Source of the DNA: Tetrapyrgos nigripes
Taxonomy: Eukaryota; Basidiomycota; Agaricomycetes; Agaricales; Campanellaceae
Assembly (NCBI GenBank): GCA_013368315.1
Contig: JAACJM010000056.1
Span: 62,001-126,000, forward strand
Direction: 5' to 3'
Length of the DNA: 64,000 nucleotides
This document shows positions 1 through 10,465 of this stretch, one piece after another; position 1 is the first letter of the stretch, and every line of letters starts with the position of its first letter. The notes under the pieces were generated by a model. It worked only from the letters and a program-made list of their open reading frames with translations, was not told where the DNA came from and did no database searches. A program made the position numbers and the translations under genes.

Positions 1-193
1 CGGTCTCTCGTCTTCGAAAGGCGACCGGAGGGAATGAGAGCTCGCTAAAAAGATGATTCCGAGCGCGAGGAAGCCAGTCGTGATGGACCAGCGTGCATGC
101 CTTCAAGGTCTCGAAATCAGCGATGTCGATGATTTGTTCAATGGTTTCCTGAGGTAGGGAATGGTCTGCACGAGAAATGGTAGAGGAAGTCAT
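1..193 (-). CDS. F-box-like protein, N-terminal part (runs off the window)
   Basis: Reading from an ATG at 193 on the minus strand, the frame stays open to the window edge and encodes about 64 residues. It contains LPQETIEQIIDIAD followed by TLKACTLVHHDWLPRARN. This is the layout of the short F-box-like domain abundant in agaricomycetes: a Pro-x-Glu start, a hydrophobic helix, then a Cys-x-Leu-Val segment. Such proteins usually have leucine-rich-repeat-like C-termini and are thought to recruit substrates to SCF ubiquitin ligases. The role here is inferred from the family only. The same VHHDWLPRARN block recurs in the broken gene at 22171-23590, so the two are paralogs. The rest of the gene lies outside the window. 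Confidence 0.7.
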   Translation of the reverse strand, partial: MTSSTISRADHSLPQETIEQIIDIADFETLKACTLVHHDWLPRARNHLFSELSFPPVAFRRRET

Positions 194-1107
194 TCTAGAT
201 GAGAAAGATAGCGTTTCGGTGTACGCAGTGGGACCCTGGTGGCCAGCTGCTCTTAGGTTAGGTTGATCAGCGCTGAAGCGCTGAAGCACTGAATCAACAT
301 CGCCTGTCCGTGTGAGGTCCGGGGATCGATCGAGTGTTGGGCACAGGAGCGCAGTGCTCATCGCGACTCTTACTAGTACTATAGTACCCGAGTTATACTT
401 TCTTTGTAACGTAGTCGGCTACTTACAGAAGCAGAAACTTTTCTCACATTAAAGCGTTTCTCTCTAAGAGGCAAGAGGAACCCCGGTCCGTACTCACGGG
501 GGGGTGTCCTATTCAGCTGAGATGCCGAATACCGGCCATAGTCATGCAATGTACGCGTCGACTATACGAGGTTCAGAACCAACTAAGTACTCAATGGCTG
601 GTTGTCTTGCACGACGTCGAGGATGTTGGTCGGAGTTTGGATGTGTCTATGGCCCAACTAACGAAGTGAATATAGATAACCCCCCGGGCCCGATTCCATT
701 GAACGCGTCAGCTTTTCGATCATGACAAGTTCGATATTGCCAAGTGAGCCTCTCAAAAGCCTCTCGGGAAAGACAAGGATATTTATGGCTCACTCATTTC
801 TTGGGCGTCTCGCCTGCGAGTGACTAAATTATAACTCTGCTAAAGGTTGCGATCAGGATATGCTCAACTCATTAAACTCTGCCATGATGACTCTCCGGTC
901 TTGCTCCGGTCGTACTATGTCTAGTACTTGTACTCGCTCTCACCAACGCAGCTACCACTGGCGGGCAATATTTGGTTTTCGCACTAGGAGTCGACGGAGC
1001 CTTTGCCGTAAAACATGTCCTCAATGTATACTTATAGGTATAGTCTTCTGACACTTTTCGACCACTACTTAACAGGATCATAGTCATGGCATCCCAACAC
1101 GAATACT
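194..1107. other. Intergenic stretch, no gene seen
   Basis: This is the divergent spacer between the F-box-like gene and the GMC oxidoreductase gene. It holds only short chance reading frames without recognisable motifs. I see no tRNA, no clear TATA box and no strong repeat. Confidence 0.6.
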
Positions 1108-3538
1108 ATGGCTCCTCAAGCTATCATTTCTCAGCTCATTGGTCTGTTACTTCTCCCTGTGTTTTGCTTGGGTGCTGTCTTTGAAGATTTTCGCGAACTT
1201 CCAAGACAAGATTACGATTTTATCGTCATAGGAGGTATGTTACGATTCCACATCTTGAGCCTCGTTTTCTTATGAAGATTGCAGGAGGAACTGCTGGAAA
1301 CGTCGTCGCCAATCGTCTTTCGGAAGATTCGAAAATATCTGTTCTGGTCTTGGAGGCAGGTGGATCGTGAGTGGGTTTTGTTTATTGCCAAGATCCACAC
1401 CTTACTCTGCACTTTGACCAGCAATGAAGGCATTTTTGAATCGACGGTTCCTGGGTTGTACTACCAATTACCTGGTTCAAGAGTAGACTGGAATTACACG
1501 GCTCTTTCGGGCCCAGGAAATCTAACCTTTCCATATACGAGAGGCTTTGTGTTGGGTGGTAGCAGCTCTATCAGTAAGCCAGGCTTTCTAAAATATAAAA
1601 GGGCCGCATCGGAAGCTAATTGTTTCATGCTAGACTGGATGGCGTACACTCGCGGCAGTTCTGATGACTGGGATCGTTATGCGGCCCTCACAAGAGATCC
1701 AGGATGGTCTTGGGACAATATGCAGACTTTTATTCGTATGGTGAGTCTACCTATCATCACTGACACTTGTTCTCCGCTGAATCAGACTGCTCCATTGCAT
1801 TTTCTATTTTAGAATGAACATTTCACCCAACCCTCCGACAGACATGACACTACAGGAGAATTTGATCCTTCCGCGCACGGTTTCTATGGAATCAACTCAG
1901 TCAGCCTTTCTGGATATCGACATAAATTTGAGGATCTTCTCATCAAGGCTAGTCAAGCAGATGGTTCAGAATTTCCTTTCGTGCTTGACTATAACGCTGG
2001 AAATCAACTAGGGATTGGTGATTGACTACCCTTTATTAATGGTTTCTTGCCCTTCTGATTACTTTGAATACCAGGTTGGGCTCAGTCTACGATTCTCAAT
2101 GGCATGAGAAGTAGTTCAGCCACCTCCTACCTTGGACCTGATTTCATCGGAAGGCCCAACCTCCATGTCTTACTTCACTCTCACGTCACTCACGTTCTCC
2201 CAACACACTCCAAGAGTACGTCCTTCCATACCGTCGAATTTTCTCAAGATGACGGAGGTACGTGTCTGCGTCGTTGCGTGTCGATCCTTACACAAGATTG
2301 ACCAACATCAATTCACACATGCAGCCACTCTCCACACTGTCAACGCCACTAAGGAGATTGTTCTATGCTCTGGCACAATAGGCACACCCCAATTGTTGAT
2401 GGTGAGTCTTTATGGCGTCCTTAACGTCAAATTATGATTTCAAACATATGCATGCAGAACTCGGGCATAGGAGATTCGGATGCTCTTGTCACCCTAGGTA
2501 TTCAGCCTCTGATTCATCTCCCCAGTGTTGGCCAGAATCTTACGGAACAACCTACAATTGCGTACCCATGGGTGGTCAACGATTCCGATTCGGATCTCGA
2601 CGGGGTGATAACCAGCAATGCTACATTGGTTGAGGCTTTCACAAGAAAGTGGAATGACAGTCGTACTGGACCGTTTGTCGATCCTCCTATCACGGCATTT
2701 GGGTGGTTTAGGCTACCAGACAGTTCACCGATATTTGAGAGGTTTGCGGATCCTTCAGCAGGGCCTAATACGGCTCACGTTGAGTGGGCTGTCCTAGTAA
2801 GTTACGCCATATCGCAATGACTCTCATAGCTATCGCTGAGCTCAAAGTTATTCAATAGAATTCTGGCCTTGTCATTCCGTTCAACTCGACTAATAAATCC
2901 GTCTCTCTGAGCCCTATAGTTGTCTCTCCTGCTTCTCGTGCGTTGGTTATTTATTCCCCTGCTATGCAGCCAAACTAATCTCCTTTCAATTCTGATCAGG
3001 CGGTTCCATCACTCTAACCTCTTCCGACCCTTTTGACCACCCCATCATCAACCTCAACCTCCTTTCATCAGACTTTGATATCTACGCTCTCCGAGAAGGG
3101 CTGCGCAACATCACACGTTTTATCGAAACAAATGTAGACATTTTCGATGGGTTCTTGGTTTCGTCGGGAATATCCAGGGATATCAACGTGACCACTGCAA
3201 CCGACGAAGAACTGGAAGCGTACATCCGGAAGAACGTAGGAATCACGTTACATATAGTCGGAACGGCTGGGATGAGTCCGAAAGGTGCTAGTTGGGGAGT
3301 GGTGGATCCGGATTTGAGAGTGAAGGGAGCGAAAGGGTTGAGGGTTGTTGATGCGTCTGTGTTTGTGAGTTTCTACTCTCTCTCTATACTCTGTTATCTG
3401 ACCGATTGTCTACTGGTATAGCCGAGAGTACCAGCGGGACATACTATGAGTCCCACATACCTCATCGCAGAACGAGGCGCTCATTTGATCAAGACCAGTT
3501 GGGATTTGGATGGTGTACAAGATGAAGATGAAGCTTAA
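1108..3538 (+). CDS. GMC oxidoreductase (aryl-alcohol-oxidase-like), secreted
   Basis: This is an FAD-dependent glucose-methanol-choline oxidoreductase. The start at 1108 gives a signal-peptide-like N-terminus (MAPQAIISQLIGLLLLPVFC). The dinucleotide-binding motif VIGGGTAGNVVANRL follows, spliced across the first intron (1235-1284). GGSSSINWMAYTRGSSDDWD is formed across the third intron (1574-1633). Near the C-terminus are LHIVGTAGMSP and RVPAGHTMSPTYLIAERGA, which carry the two catalytic histidine positions of the aryl-alcohol oxidase branch. About nine introns interrupt the gene, and every junction I checked keeps frame. Members oxidise alcohols outside the cell and make H2O2 for lignocellulose attack. 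The exact substrate cannot be told from sequence: pyranose, aryl alcohol and other GMC activities are all possible. Confidence 0.88.
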
Positions 3539-4122
3539 ATTTCTTCTACTCTCTCAGAGGTAACCGAGACGTAAGCTATATGACAAGAACACCAACAAGT
3601 AGATCTCATATATGTCCTGCCTGAAGTGTACCTTCGTTTACCAATCATTTTCTGTGAAACCGGTACACGTCCTTCTTCGTGTATTCAGGCCAACTCTTCA
3701 CCACACTCATATGTCAGAAAAGAAGTAACAACCTCCTCCCATTCTGGGCCGCCGCTCACCTCACACTTTGGAGTTTGGACCCAGGACCACATAGTTGGCC
3801 AATCAACTTGGCTTTTGGGCACATCCGTTGGGTCAATATGAGGACCGGCAAAATGCAGAATTTGCAAGTCAGCCGGCTCGGAATAAGATGTGACAGGCAA
3901 TGGTGAAAGACCGGAGCATTGAGTGTTAACAGAGCGACCTCTCGGAGTCGAGGGTAATGTCGCACCAAGTAAAAGATAGCGACAATAGTGGTTTGATTTA
4001 GACCGGATTTTATGAAAGCTCCAGTGAGACACTATCAACCTCCGTTTCGGGGTATTCTGAAATAGCTGAGTATATTGACCAGGGTATCAAGCCTACGTTC
4101 CCAATTTCAAGACAGACAAGAA
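3539..4122. other. Convergent intergenic gap with one unrecognised minus-strand frame
   Basis: This gap lies between the 3' ends of the GMC gene and the TSC13-type gene. A minus-strand frame (about 3685-4038, roughly 117 residues) includes a Trp- and Pro-rich segment (PKSQVDWPTMWSWVQTPK). I do not recognise it and cannot tell whether it is a small gene, an exon or chance. Confidence 0.3.
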
Positions 4123-5590
4123 TTATATGATGAACGGGAACATGGCTTTTCTTCCCCTAGGATATTCCTTCCCGAATTCCTTCTTGTAATTCCTATGCTT
4201 CTTCAAAGCCCAGAGCAACATCTGACCTGTACCCACAACCAGGAAGAAGTAGGCTATCAAAGAAATAGGAGAAAAAGGAAACGTATTTGAGTAAGATATC
4301 TCTCAGAACACAAAATAGGGCTGAAAGCTCTTACCAGCATAGCTACCGGTCATAACAGAGATGACTGCCCAAGCCAATGACTCGAATAGATAGTTTGGGC
4401 AGGAAACCAGACCAAAGCCGTATCCGAAGGGGATGGCGCGTTTTTTAGTGCCAACAGGGCGGAGAGATCGAAGGTTGAGGTGAGTGAGTAGATTAGACAA
4501 TTGGAAGAACTGGACGAGATAGATGGTTAGTTTTGAGAGGCAGAGAAAAGGAAGAGGTCGTACAGCCCATAGCCCAGCGCAGGTGTAGAGGAAAGTCTCG
4601 TCGTTTCTCATTGTACCTTTAATGTATGGTGAAGAGGCCGAGAATGCTGGACGATACAGGTCGTAGGCAAGGAAGACACCTGGAAAATTGTCAGCGCAAA
4701 GAAAATACGTTTGTACCAATACTACACACCTGACAGGACATGGTAGTGGAAAGAGCTGGGAGCTTCATATGAACAGGTTTGTTAGGACGACTAGCTGAAA
4801 ATAAGACTTACTTCTTGAAGATATTGAAAAACGGCATAGTGCCATGCGAGAAACGATGAACGCTGACGACATCATTAGCATATAGAAGAAGTACTACCGG
4901 CTGACTGCACTCACAACAACGTTTCGAAAATCCTCTTTGCAAAGTGTAATTCGACCATAGCAAAGACAAAGCTGAAGGAAGGTCATGAACAACTTTCTCA
5001 GTGACATGGGAGAGTCGGCTCACTTTTGCAGCTGACTGTGGACCACTGGCCTTCCGTAGAATAGCTCAGGGACGCAGTAGAAGATGGGATGGATGAGAAG
5101 AGGTCCAGCCTAGGACCGAACAGTTCAACTAACAGTCAACAGATAAGAATATTTGACAACTCACGTATTCCACCACAAATACAGTCTTCCATCCAACCTG
5201 GGGACCAAGATCCTTCAACTCCAATTCGGCACCGGGGCCAACACCAGCATCTCTCAACTTGGCATCGTCTGCCAATGGTTTTTTGTCAGCTTTCAAGCTC
5301 AAGCGCTGACGTGACGTGTAGAGCTGCAATAGACGCGTTCCAAGGCAGTTGCATCGGTCCATAGAGGTAGAGTTTTCATTAGAGGTAGATAGATAAAAGA
5401 GCAGCAAGGACTTTGAATGAGCATAGGAGAAAACCGAAGAGTGAGTGACGAGGCGTACCTTGGGATTCTTTGCAGCAATTTTCTTCTTGACGTCTTCGAC
5501 TGTTTCATCTGCAGAGTAGGCAATAGTCAGAGGAAACGACTTGCGTGCAAACGGAGGCACTCTGCCCGCTGAAATTGTGATGGTAGACAT
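4123..5590 (-). CDS. TSC13: Very-long-chain enoyl-CoA reductase
   Basis: This is the final, NADPH-dependent trans-2-enoyl-CoA reductase of the ER fatty-acid elongation cycle, which supplies sphingolipid precursors. The first exon (from 5590) encodes a ubiquitin-like N-terminal domain: MSTITISAGRVPPFARKSF, ADETVEDVKKKIAAKNPK, then ADDAKLRDAGVGPGAELELKDLG after an intron. The membrane part holds NLRSLRPVGTKKRAIPFGYGFGLVSCPNYLFESLAW, the hallmark of the steroid-5-alpha-reductase-type C-terminal domain. The last exon ends with a basic tail (KEYPRGRKAMFPFII) and stop at 4123-4125. Several hydrophobic helices are visible. At least six exons are needed, and some internal junctions were not resolved base by base. 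Confidence 0.9.
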
Positions 5591-5728
5591 GAGTCCAAGA
5601 GCGAGGGTGATCGTGTGGCTATGCAGGTTTTGTCACGATGAGGAGCGAAACTAGGACTGGTACAAGTGGTTGGCTTCATGTACATACTCGATAATTCTTA
5701 TTCTGAAAATAATGATACAGGATAGTAG

Positions 5729-6850
5729 TTATGACTTGCTTCCGAAATCAAGGGTTTTCAGCCAAGGAACCAATTCCGCAACGGTCTCTTGCGCTGCTTC
5801 AACAGGTATAAAGTGGCCAACTTGATCATCTCCTACAGACCTTATCTGGATCTTCCCTGGCGCAGCCAAGGGCTCCCATATCCCCTTCACATCGTTCTTT
5901 TCCCCGAAACCCACAGAATGAAGGACCAGCAGAGGACAGTCAACAGCTGCCGTACCGTCTCTCTCATCTTCCTCGTCATGCTCCAAATCTATCGAAGCGC
6001 CTGCGCGGTAGTCTTCCAGAGCCCCAGTGATAACAGCTGGGTTCCTATACTGTTCCACCCAGCTTGCGACTGCGATGGGATCAAAATTTCCTCTACTTCG
6101 AGGACCAGTCCAACTTTCAATCGTATGACTATAGTAAAAGTCGGAAGAAGCTCCAATGAGCGTCTCGGGTAAGGGCGACGGTAAAGCCAAAAAGATCCAA
6201 TGATACGTTCCAAAGGTCATGCGATGCTTGTCTGAATAGTTCATCCCTAGAGACGCCGCAATATTCGTGAGCCAATGAAACACCTACGCCTACAAAGCAG
6301 GACTCACGCTCAAAAACTTTCTTTGTGGGTACAATCTCCATAATACATGTGCCCAAAACTCGGTCTCGATGGTCTTTCGCCAGTCGATACGCGACGCGCG
6401 CACCGCGGTCATGACCTGCTACGACAAACTGTTGCTTGGTTCCGAAGAGGGCGTTGATGAGAGAGACGATGTCCGCTGCTACTGCCCTCTTCGAATTAGC
6501 AAGATGGGATCCATCGGCCGAAGGTATTTTGGTAGAACGACCGTAGCTGTTAAGAAGCAAGCCTTTAAATTAGACGTCGGTCAAGCGTGTCTCGAGAACG
6601 ATATGCACCCTGGAAGATCAGGTATGACTATATCCCATTCGTCCAGGATCCCCAACACTGAGAGCTCGCGTACGAAATCGTAGTAGAGAGTGTGGTTCTG
6701 TGGGTATCCATGCAGCAAAACAAGCACTTTCTTGTTTGAGACCGTCGGGGAGTGATGGAGACTGAAGATCTTGGTTGAAGGGCGACGAATGCCTTCTTGT
6801 GAGAGGTTGAGAAGGACAGATTTCTCCTTGAAGCTTTCAGGAAATAGCAT
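5729..6850 (-). CDS. Alpha/beta-hydrolase of the haloacetate dehalogenase / epoxide hydrolase type
   Basis: The protein has the alpha/beta-hydrolase order: an oxyanion-hole motif LLHGYPQNH, a nucleophile elbow VAGHDRGARVAYRLA with Asp as nucleophile, the cap segment FGTYHWIFLALPSPLPETLIG, and a C-terminal VGHFIPVEAA with the catalytic His. An Asp nucleophile with that cap sequence fits the fluoroacetate dehalogenase-like and epoxide hydrolase branch rather than esterases. Splicing joins PDLPG to YGRSTK through a GT-AG intron at about 6560, and VFER to MNYSDKH through a 60-base intron at about 6300. There is no signal peptide, so it is probably cytosolic. It is divergent from LSM4 with about 270 bases between the starts. 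The natural substrate is unknown. Confidence 0.82.
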
Positions 6851-7117
6851 TGGGGTATAGAGTTGGGACAGAGATATGCCAGGGCTTCAAATAGACTCGG
6901 ACTAGTAATTTCACCTGACAAAAGGATTTGTCTTCCTGATTACGCTCATACGACAAAGGACCGTTCCCATCGTGCAGTGAGATTGGATTCGTACGAGAAC
7001 CTTGGCAACCACTTGAACAAGTCCGATTGAGATTGAATGTTGAATGAGGATGAGAAAGAAAAGCTAGCCACAGACGCGTTAAAGCGTGACCAACTAACTG
7101 AACTCTGCACATCCACC

Positions 7118-7775
7118 ATGGCAAGTATCTAGTTCCTCGTTGAAAGGCTTGCTAACATGCTCTTCAGCTTCCCTTATCACTACTGAATGCCGCCCAAAAC
7201 AAGCCCATGGCAAGTCGCTGCGTTGCTCGCATACTCTTCCAACCATCTCAATAACAGTTTCATGTGTAGTTAGTCGAACTCAAGAATGGCGAGACATTCA
7301 ACGGACATCTAGTCAATTGCGACAATTTCATGAACATTACCCTGCGTGAAGTCTACCAAACCAATCCTGACGGAGATAGATTCTGGAAACTGAAGGAGTG
7401 CTATATACGAGGCAGTACAGTGCGTGCGGTCTAATTCCAGCTCAATGACAAGCAGAATGACTCCCTGTATAGATAAAATACCTGCGAGTTCCTGATACAC
7501 TGCTGGACACCGTAAAGGAGGAACAAAACCGGGCACGAGAGGCAAATCGGGGGTCAAGAGGTACTGGAGGTCCCGGACCTAGGGGAGGTGCGTTATAAAC
7601 TTGTCGTCTCTGTACTAACGCTCACGTATTCTTACAGGACGGGGTGCACCAATACGTGGTATGATCTTCCTTTGCCGCAGTTCACGGGAAACTGATACTG
7701 TCCTTCTCTCCAGGACGTGGAGCTCGTGGAACTCCAGTACGCGGTGGAAGAGGACGGGGAGGGCGTGGTGCATGA
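7118..7775 (+). CDS. LSM4: U6 snRNA-associated Sm-like protein LSm4
   Basis: After splicing the protein reads [37 protein letters not shown] and continues with [34 protein letters not shown]. These are the Sm1 and Sm2 motifs of LSm4. The tail is rich in Arg-Gly-Gly ([16 protein letters not shown]), as is usual for this subunit. LSm4 belongs to the LSm2-8 ring on U6 snRNA and the LSm1-7 decapping ring. The first coding exon is only the ATG (7118-7120). Introns 7121-7167 and 7210-7269 both start with GCAAGT instead of GT, and no GT donor would keep frame. Three further GT-AG introns follow. The stop is at 7773-7775. Confidence 0.93.
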
Positions 7776-8260
7776 TACAGAAAATTGGGTCGCACTTTGT
7801 GTAGATATGTCTTTTCATCTCCTACTCGGGTGAGCTTTTATCAAATGTACTCTCTGACCGTAATACCCTCCATGCAAAAAGAAGGTCTTTGGCTCTCAAT
7901 AATAACTCGGAAACGGATCAACCATAGATTCGCACCTTCGATTGCAATCACCACCCTTGAAACTCTCAAACAGCCACACAACAGCCTCTAAGTCAACCAC
8001 GACCGAATTAAAGCACCCCAATGTGACAGGAAATCAGAAAACGGACATCTTTGTTCTTTTTAGGTAGGTCCAGGTTCATGTCACTATCACCGTAGAATTC
8101 GTGCGGCGAATCAGAAGCACTTGAGGGTACAACTTAATTTAGACTCCGGGGTGACCTCGAGGCGGCCCTCGAAATTCGAAAAGGTCTATGTATAAGAACC
8201 CTTCGTGCTGACATATAGCATTTTCCCGCTTTCTCTCTTCCCCTCTTCCTCTGTTCCCTC
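7776..8260. other. Intergenic region and 5' leader of the BTB gene
   Basis: I see no coding frame with recognisable content. The last 70 bases are pyrimidine rich, as is usual for transcript leaders in this window, and a TATA-like element lies at 8191. Confidence 0.5.
8191..8196 (+). promoter_or_regulatory. TATA-like element of the BTB gene
   Basis: TATAAG lies 65 bases before the start codon at 8261 and is followed by a CT-rich leader. Assignment is by position and sequence only. Confidence 0.35.
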
Positions 8261-9183
8261 ATGAGCTCCGACTGTGGTAGCGACTTAGTCTCCTTACCAT
8301 CTCCCGTTACTTCTTTTCCTGATGAAGAGCCAGTCAAGGCTGTAAGGGACAAAAGATTCTATTTTAGCAATGTTATTTTTCAGGTACGCCCTCATCTCTT
8401 CTGTTATCTAGGAGGTCTGAATATCAATTCCTTTTGCGTGCAGGTAGAAGATACTCTCTACAACGTCCCTCGACAGCCCTTTATGCGTGAATCAGATGTT
8501 TTTCACGACATGTTCTCGTTACCATTGGCAGAGAATCGGAGGAATGAAGGTCTAAGTGACGAAGAACCCGTTCTGCTTCAATCAGTTTCCAAAGCCGATT
8601 TCGAGCGGTTGCTGTCGCTGATGTTGCCTGAGTGAGTTCTCATGATCAGTTTTTTTTTCTTTTTCTTCTTCGAAATTCTTCTATCGGGGCCGCTGAGCTC
8701 TAAAACTTGTTCTCGTGCTCACTCTTTCGTTGAAAAAAAATGTTTGACCCCGTATGACTGACTGCATCCAGCGCCGGGGAAGATTTCATACCCACGCTCG
8801 ACGAATGGATTTCCATTCTGAAACTCTCAACCTTGTGGGATATGCCAAGAATTCGAGAACGAGCGATTAAAAGGATGGTTCCTCTTATGCAAGACCCGAT
8901 CCAAAAAATCGAAATTGCGAGGGAGTATGAGATTGATGATTGGATGCTACCTGCGCTTAATCAACTAGTTCAGCGGGATGAGGCGTTGAGTGTTGAAGAG
9001 GGGAAGAAGCTCGGGTTGGAGTACACGTTGAAGTTGGCGTCTATCAGGGAGTGTTGTCATTTCAACAATCGCACGTACAAATGGGAATTGGGGAGAAGTC
9101 GTGGATATACGGATTGGAACTGCGATGACAGGTTGAGAGAGGTTTTTAATGAGCTTAATATTCGTTCTGTGTTGGCTTTGTAG
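8261..9183 (+). CDS. BTB/POZ domain protein
   Basis: Three exons are visible: a short acidic N-terminus ending RDKRFYFSNVIFQ, then VEDTLYNVPRQPFMRESDVFHDMFSLP with LLQSVSKADFERLLSLMLP, then GEDFIPTLDEWISILKLSTLWDMPRIRERAIKRM. This is the agaricomycete BTB fold with its characteristic ED-TLY/F-VP-x-x-F-x-x-S start. These proteins probably mediate protein-protein contacts, possibly with cullin-3 ligases, but the target is unknown. The C-terminal third continues without a second recognisable domain. The stop is at 9181-9183. The gene converges on DPH5, 76 bases away. A paralog with the same first-intron position sits at 63206. Confidence 0.83.
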
Positions 9184-9259
9184 ATGGTTTTGGTTCGGTT
9201 GGGCTTTATTACAGACATTTCTAATATGTATACAATTTTAATGGGCATCTTGTGTGATG

Positions 9260-10344
9260 TTAATCCAAAGCACATCCGTACACTTTTGAAGCTACATCTC
9301 TCCAGTTGCCCTTGTCCACTGCAAAGTCTTCCGCATACTCGACCTCCAAATGATGTAGCCTCTTGCCTACAATGACGAGACTGTGCAGAGGTTCCCCAAA
9401 TACTTCAGGCGCTTGTTTTGATAGATTAGCAAGAGTGCCAGCAACTATACGCTGGTGTTGGCTGCCACCGCCCACACGAGAAAGAGCAACGGCAAGAGTT
9501 TTTTCTGGATCCAGCGTCCCGGTTCGCCTCAAGGACTCAATTTCAATCAATTGAGAAACGGCCTGAGGGATATTCATATAACGTGGTGGTTCGTAGATCT
9601 TGCGACCTCTGTGACCGAGGGTGAGGCTAAAAGTAGCCTCAAACAAATATGGAGGGACTTGCCTGGCTAAATTCTCTTCACTCTGTTCTTTTACTTTTAT
9701 ATCGAGGAGAACCAGAGTGTGCAGCCCGAGATCAGCATTTTCCTTGATTCGGTCGTAGAAACTGTCAGGCTTCCAAGTTTCGGTAAAAAACACGAGAGAG
9801 ACGGTTTGGCCAAAGTTGTATAACTGAAGGCCTGAAGCACCGACTGCGTTCATGATAGAAGCATTGTGTATAACTCGTGTAGGAATTTTCAGTGCGCGGG
9901 CACGTAAGATGATATCGGTATGAGTCGTTGCGCTGAACGTCAGTCAACTTTAGATCTGTCAATGTGACGAATGAATGACAGACCCACCCAAATGGATCTC
10001 CTACGACAAGTAAAGAAACGTCTTCTGTATCGGCATTGTGAAGGATTTCGTCGCTTTGTGTTTCGACGACATCACGATCAGCCAAAATGAGCTCTCGTCC
10101 ATAGAAGGCTTCCTTTCGTAAAGGTTACACGGGAGTTTCAGACAGGCGGGTCGATGTGACGGACCAGACGGTCTTTTTCCACCATCAAGATGCTAGTATA
10201 GGCTTCTAGATAGACTCGAGAGGAATTTTTGATAGCCTGAGTAAAATTAGCAAGAAAAATAGATAAAAAGTAGGGTCGTACATTGAGGCCTCTGACGGTA
10301 ACGTCTGATTCATCGCAGAGACCGAGGCCAATGATATAGAACAT
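9260..10344 (-). CDS. DPH5: Diphthine methyl ester synthase
   Basis: This is the SAM-dependent methyltransferase that makes diphthine methyl ester on the eEF2 histidine during diphthamide synthesis. The start (10344) gives [20 protein letters not shown], the classic N-terminus of the tetrapyrrole-methylase fold. It is followed by [35 protein letters not shown], and [24 protein letters not shown]. The C-terminal part has [21 protein letters not shown] 54-base segment between NLAR and GRKIYEPP has GCAAGT at its 5' end and CACAG at its 3' end and contains no stop. Removing it restores the conserved family sequence, so it is a GC-AG intron. The gene is divergent from the F-box gene at 10466 with 121 bases between starts. 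Confidence 0.93.
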
Positions 10345-10465
10345 GATCAAGAAAGGAAGCGATAGACGGGAAACGGGAAACGGAGCGAAAAGACCGAACT
10401 GATGGAAGTCGGGCTCGTCGGACTAGATCAATTCTAAAAGTGAACCACTTGCTCAAAACACCCGT

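Noticed and set aside
504..725. Small open frame before the GMC gene
   Set aside because: It has no motif, no similarity to a known family by eye and no splice partner.
1086..1170. Alternative upstream ATG at 1086 for the GMC gene
   Set aside because: It is in a different frame and reaches a stop after about 30 codons; the ATG at 1108 gives a signal peptide and the FAD motif.
5789..6172. Plus-strand frames opposite the hydrolase gene
   Set aside because: They are shadows of the well-supported minus-strand exons and show no motif of their own.
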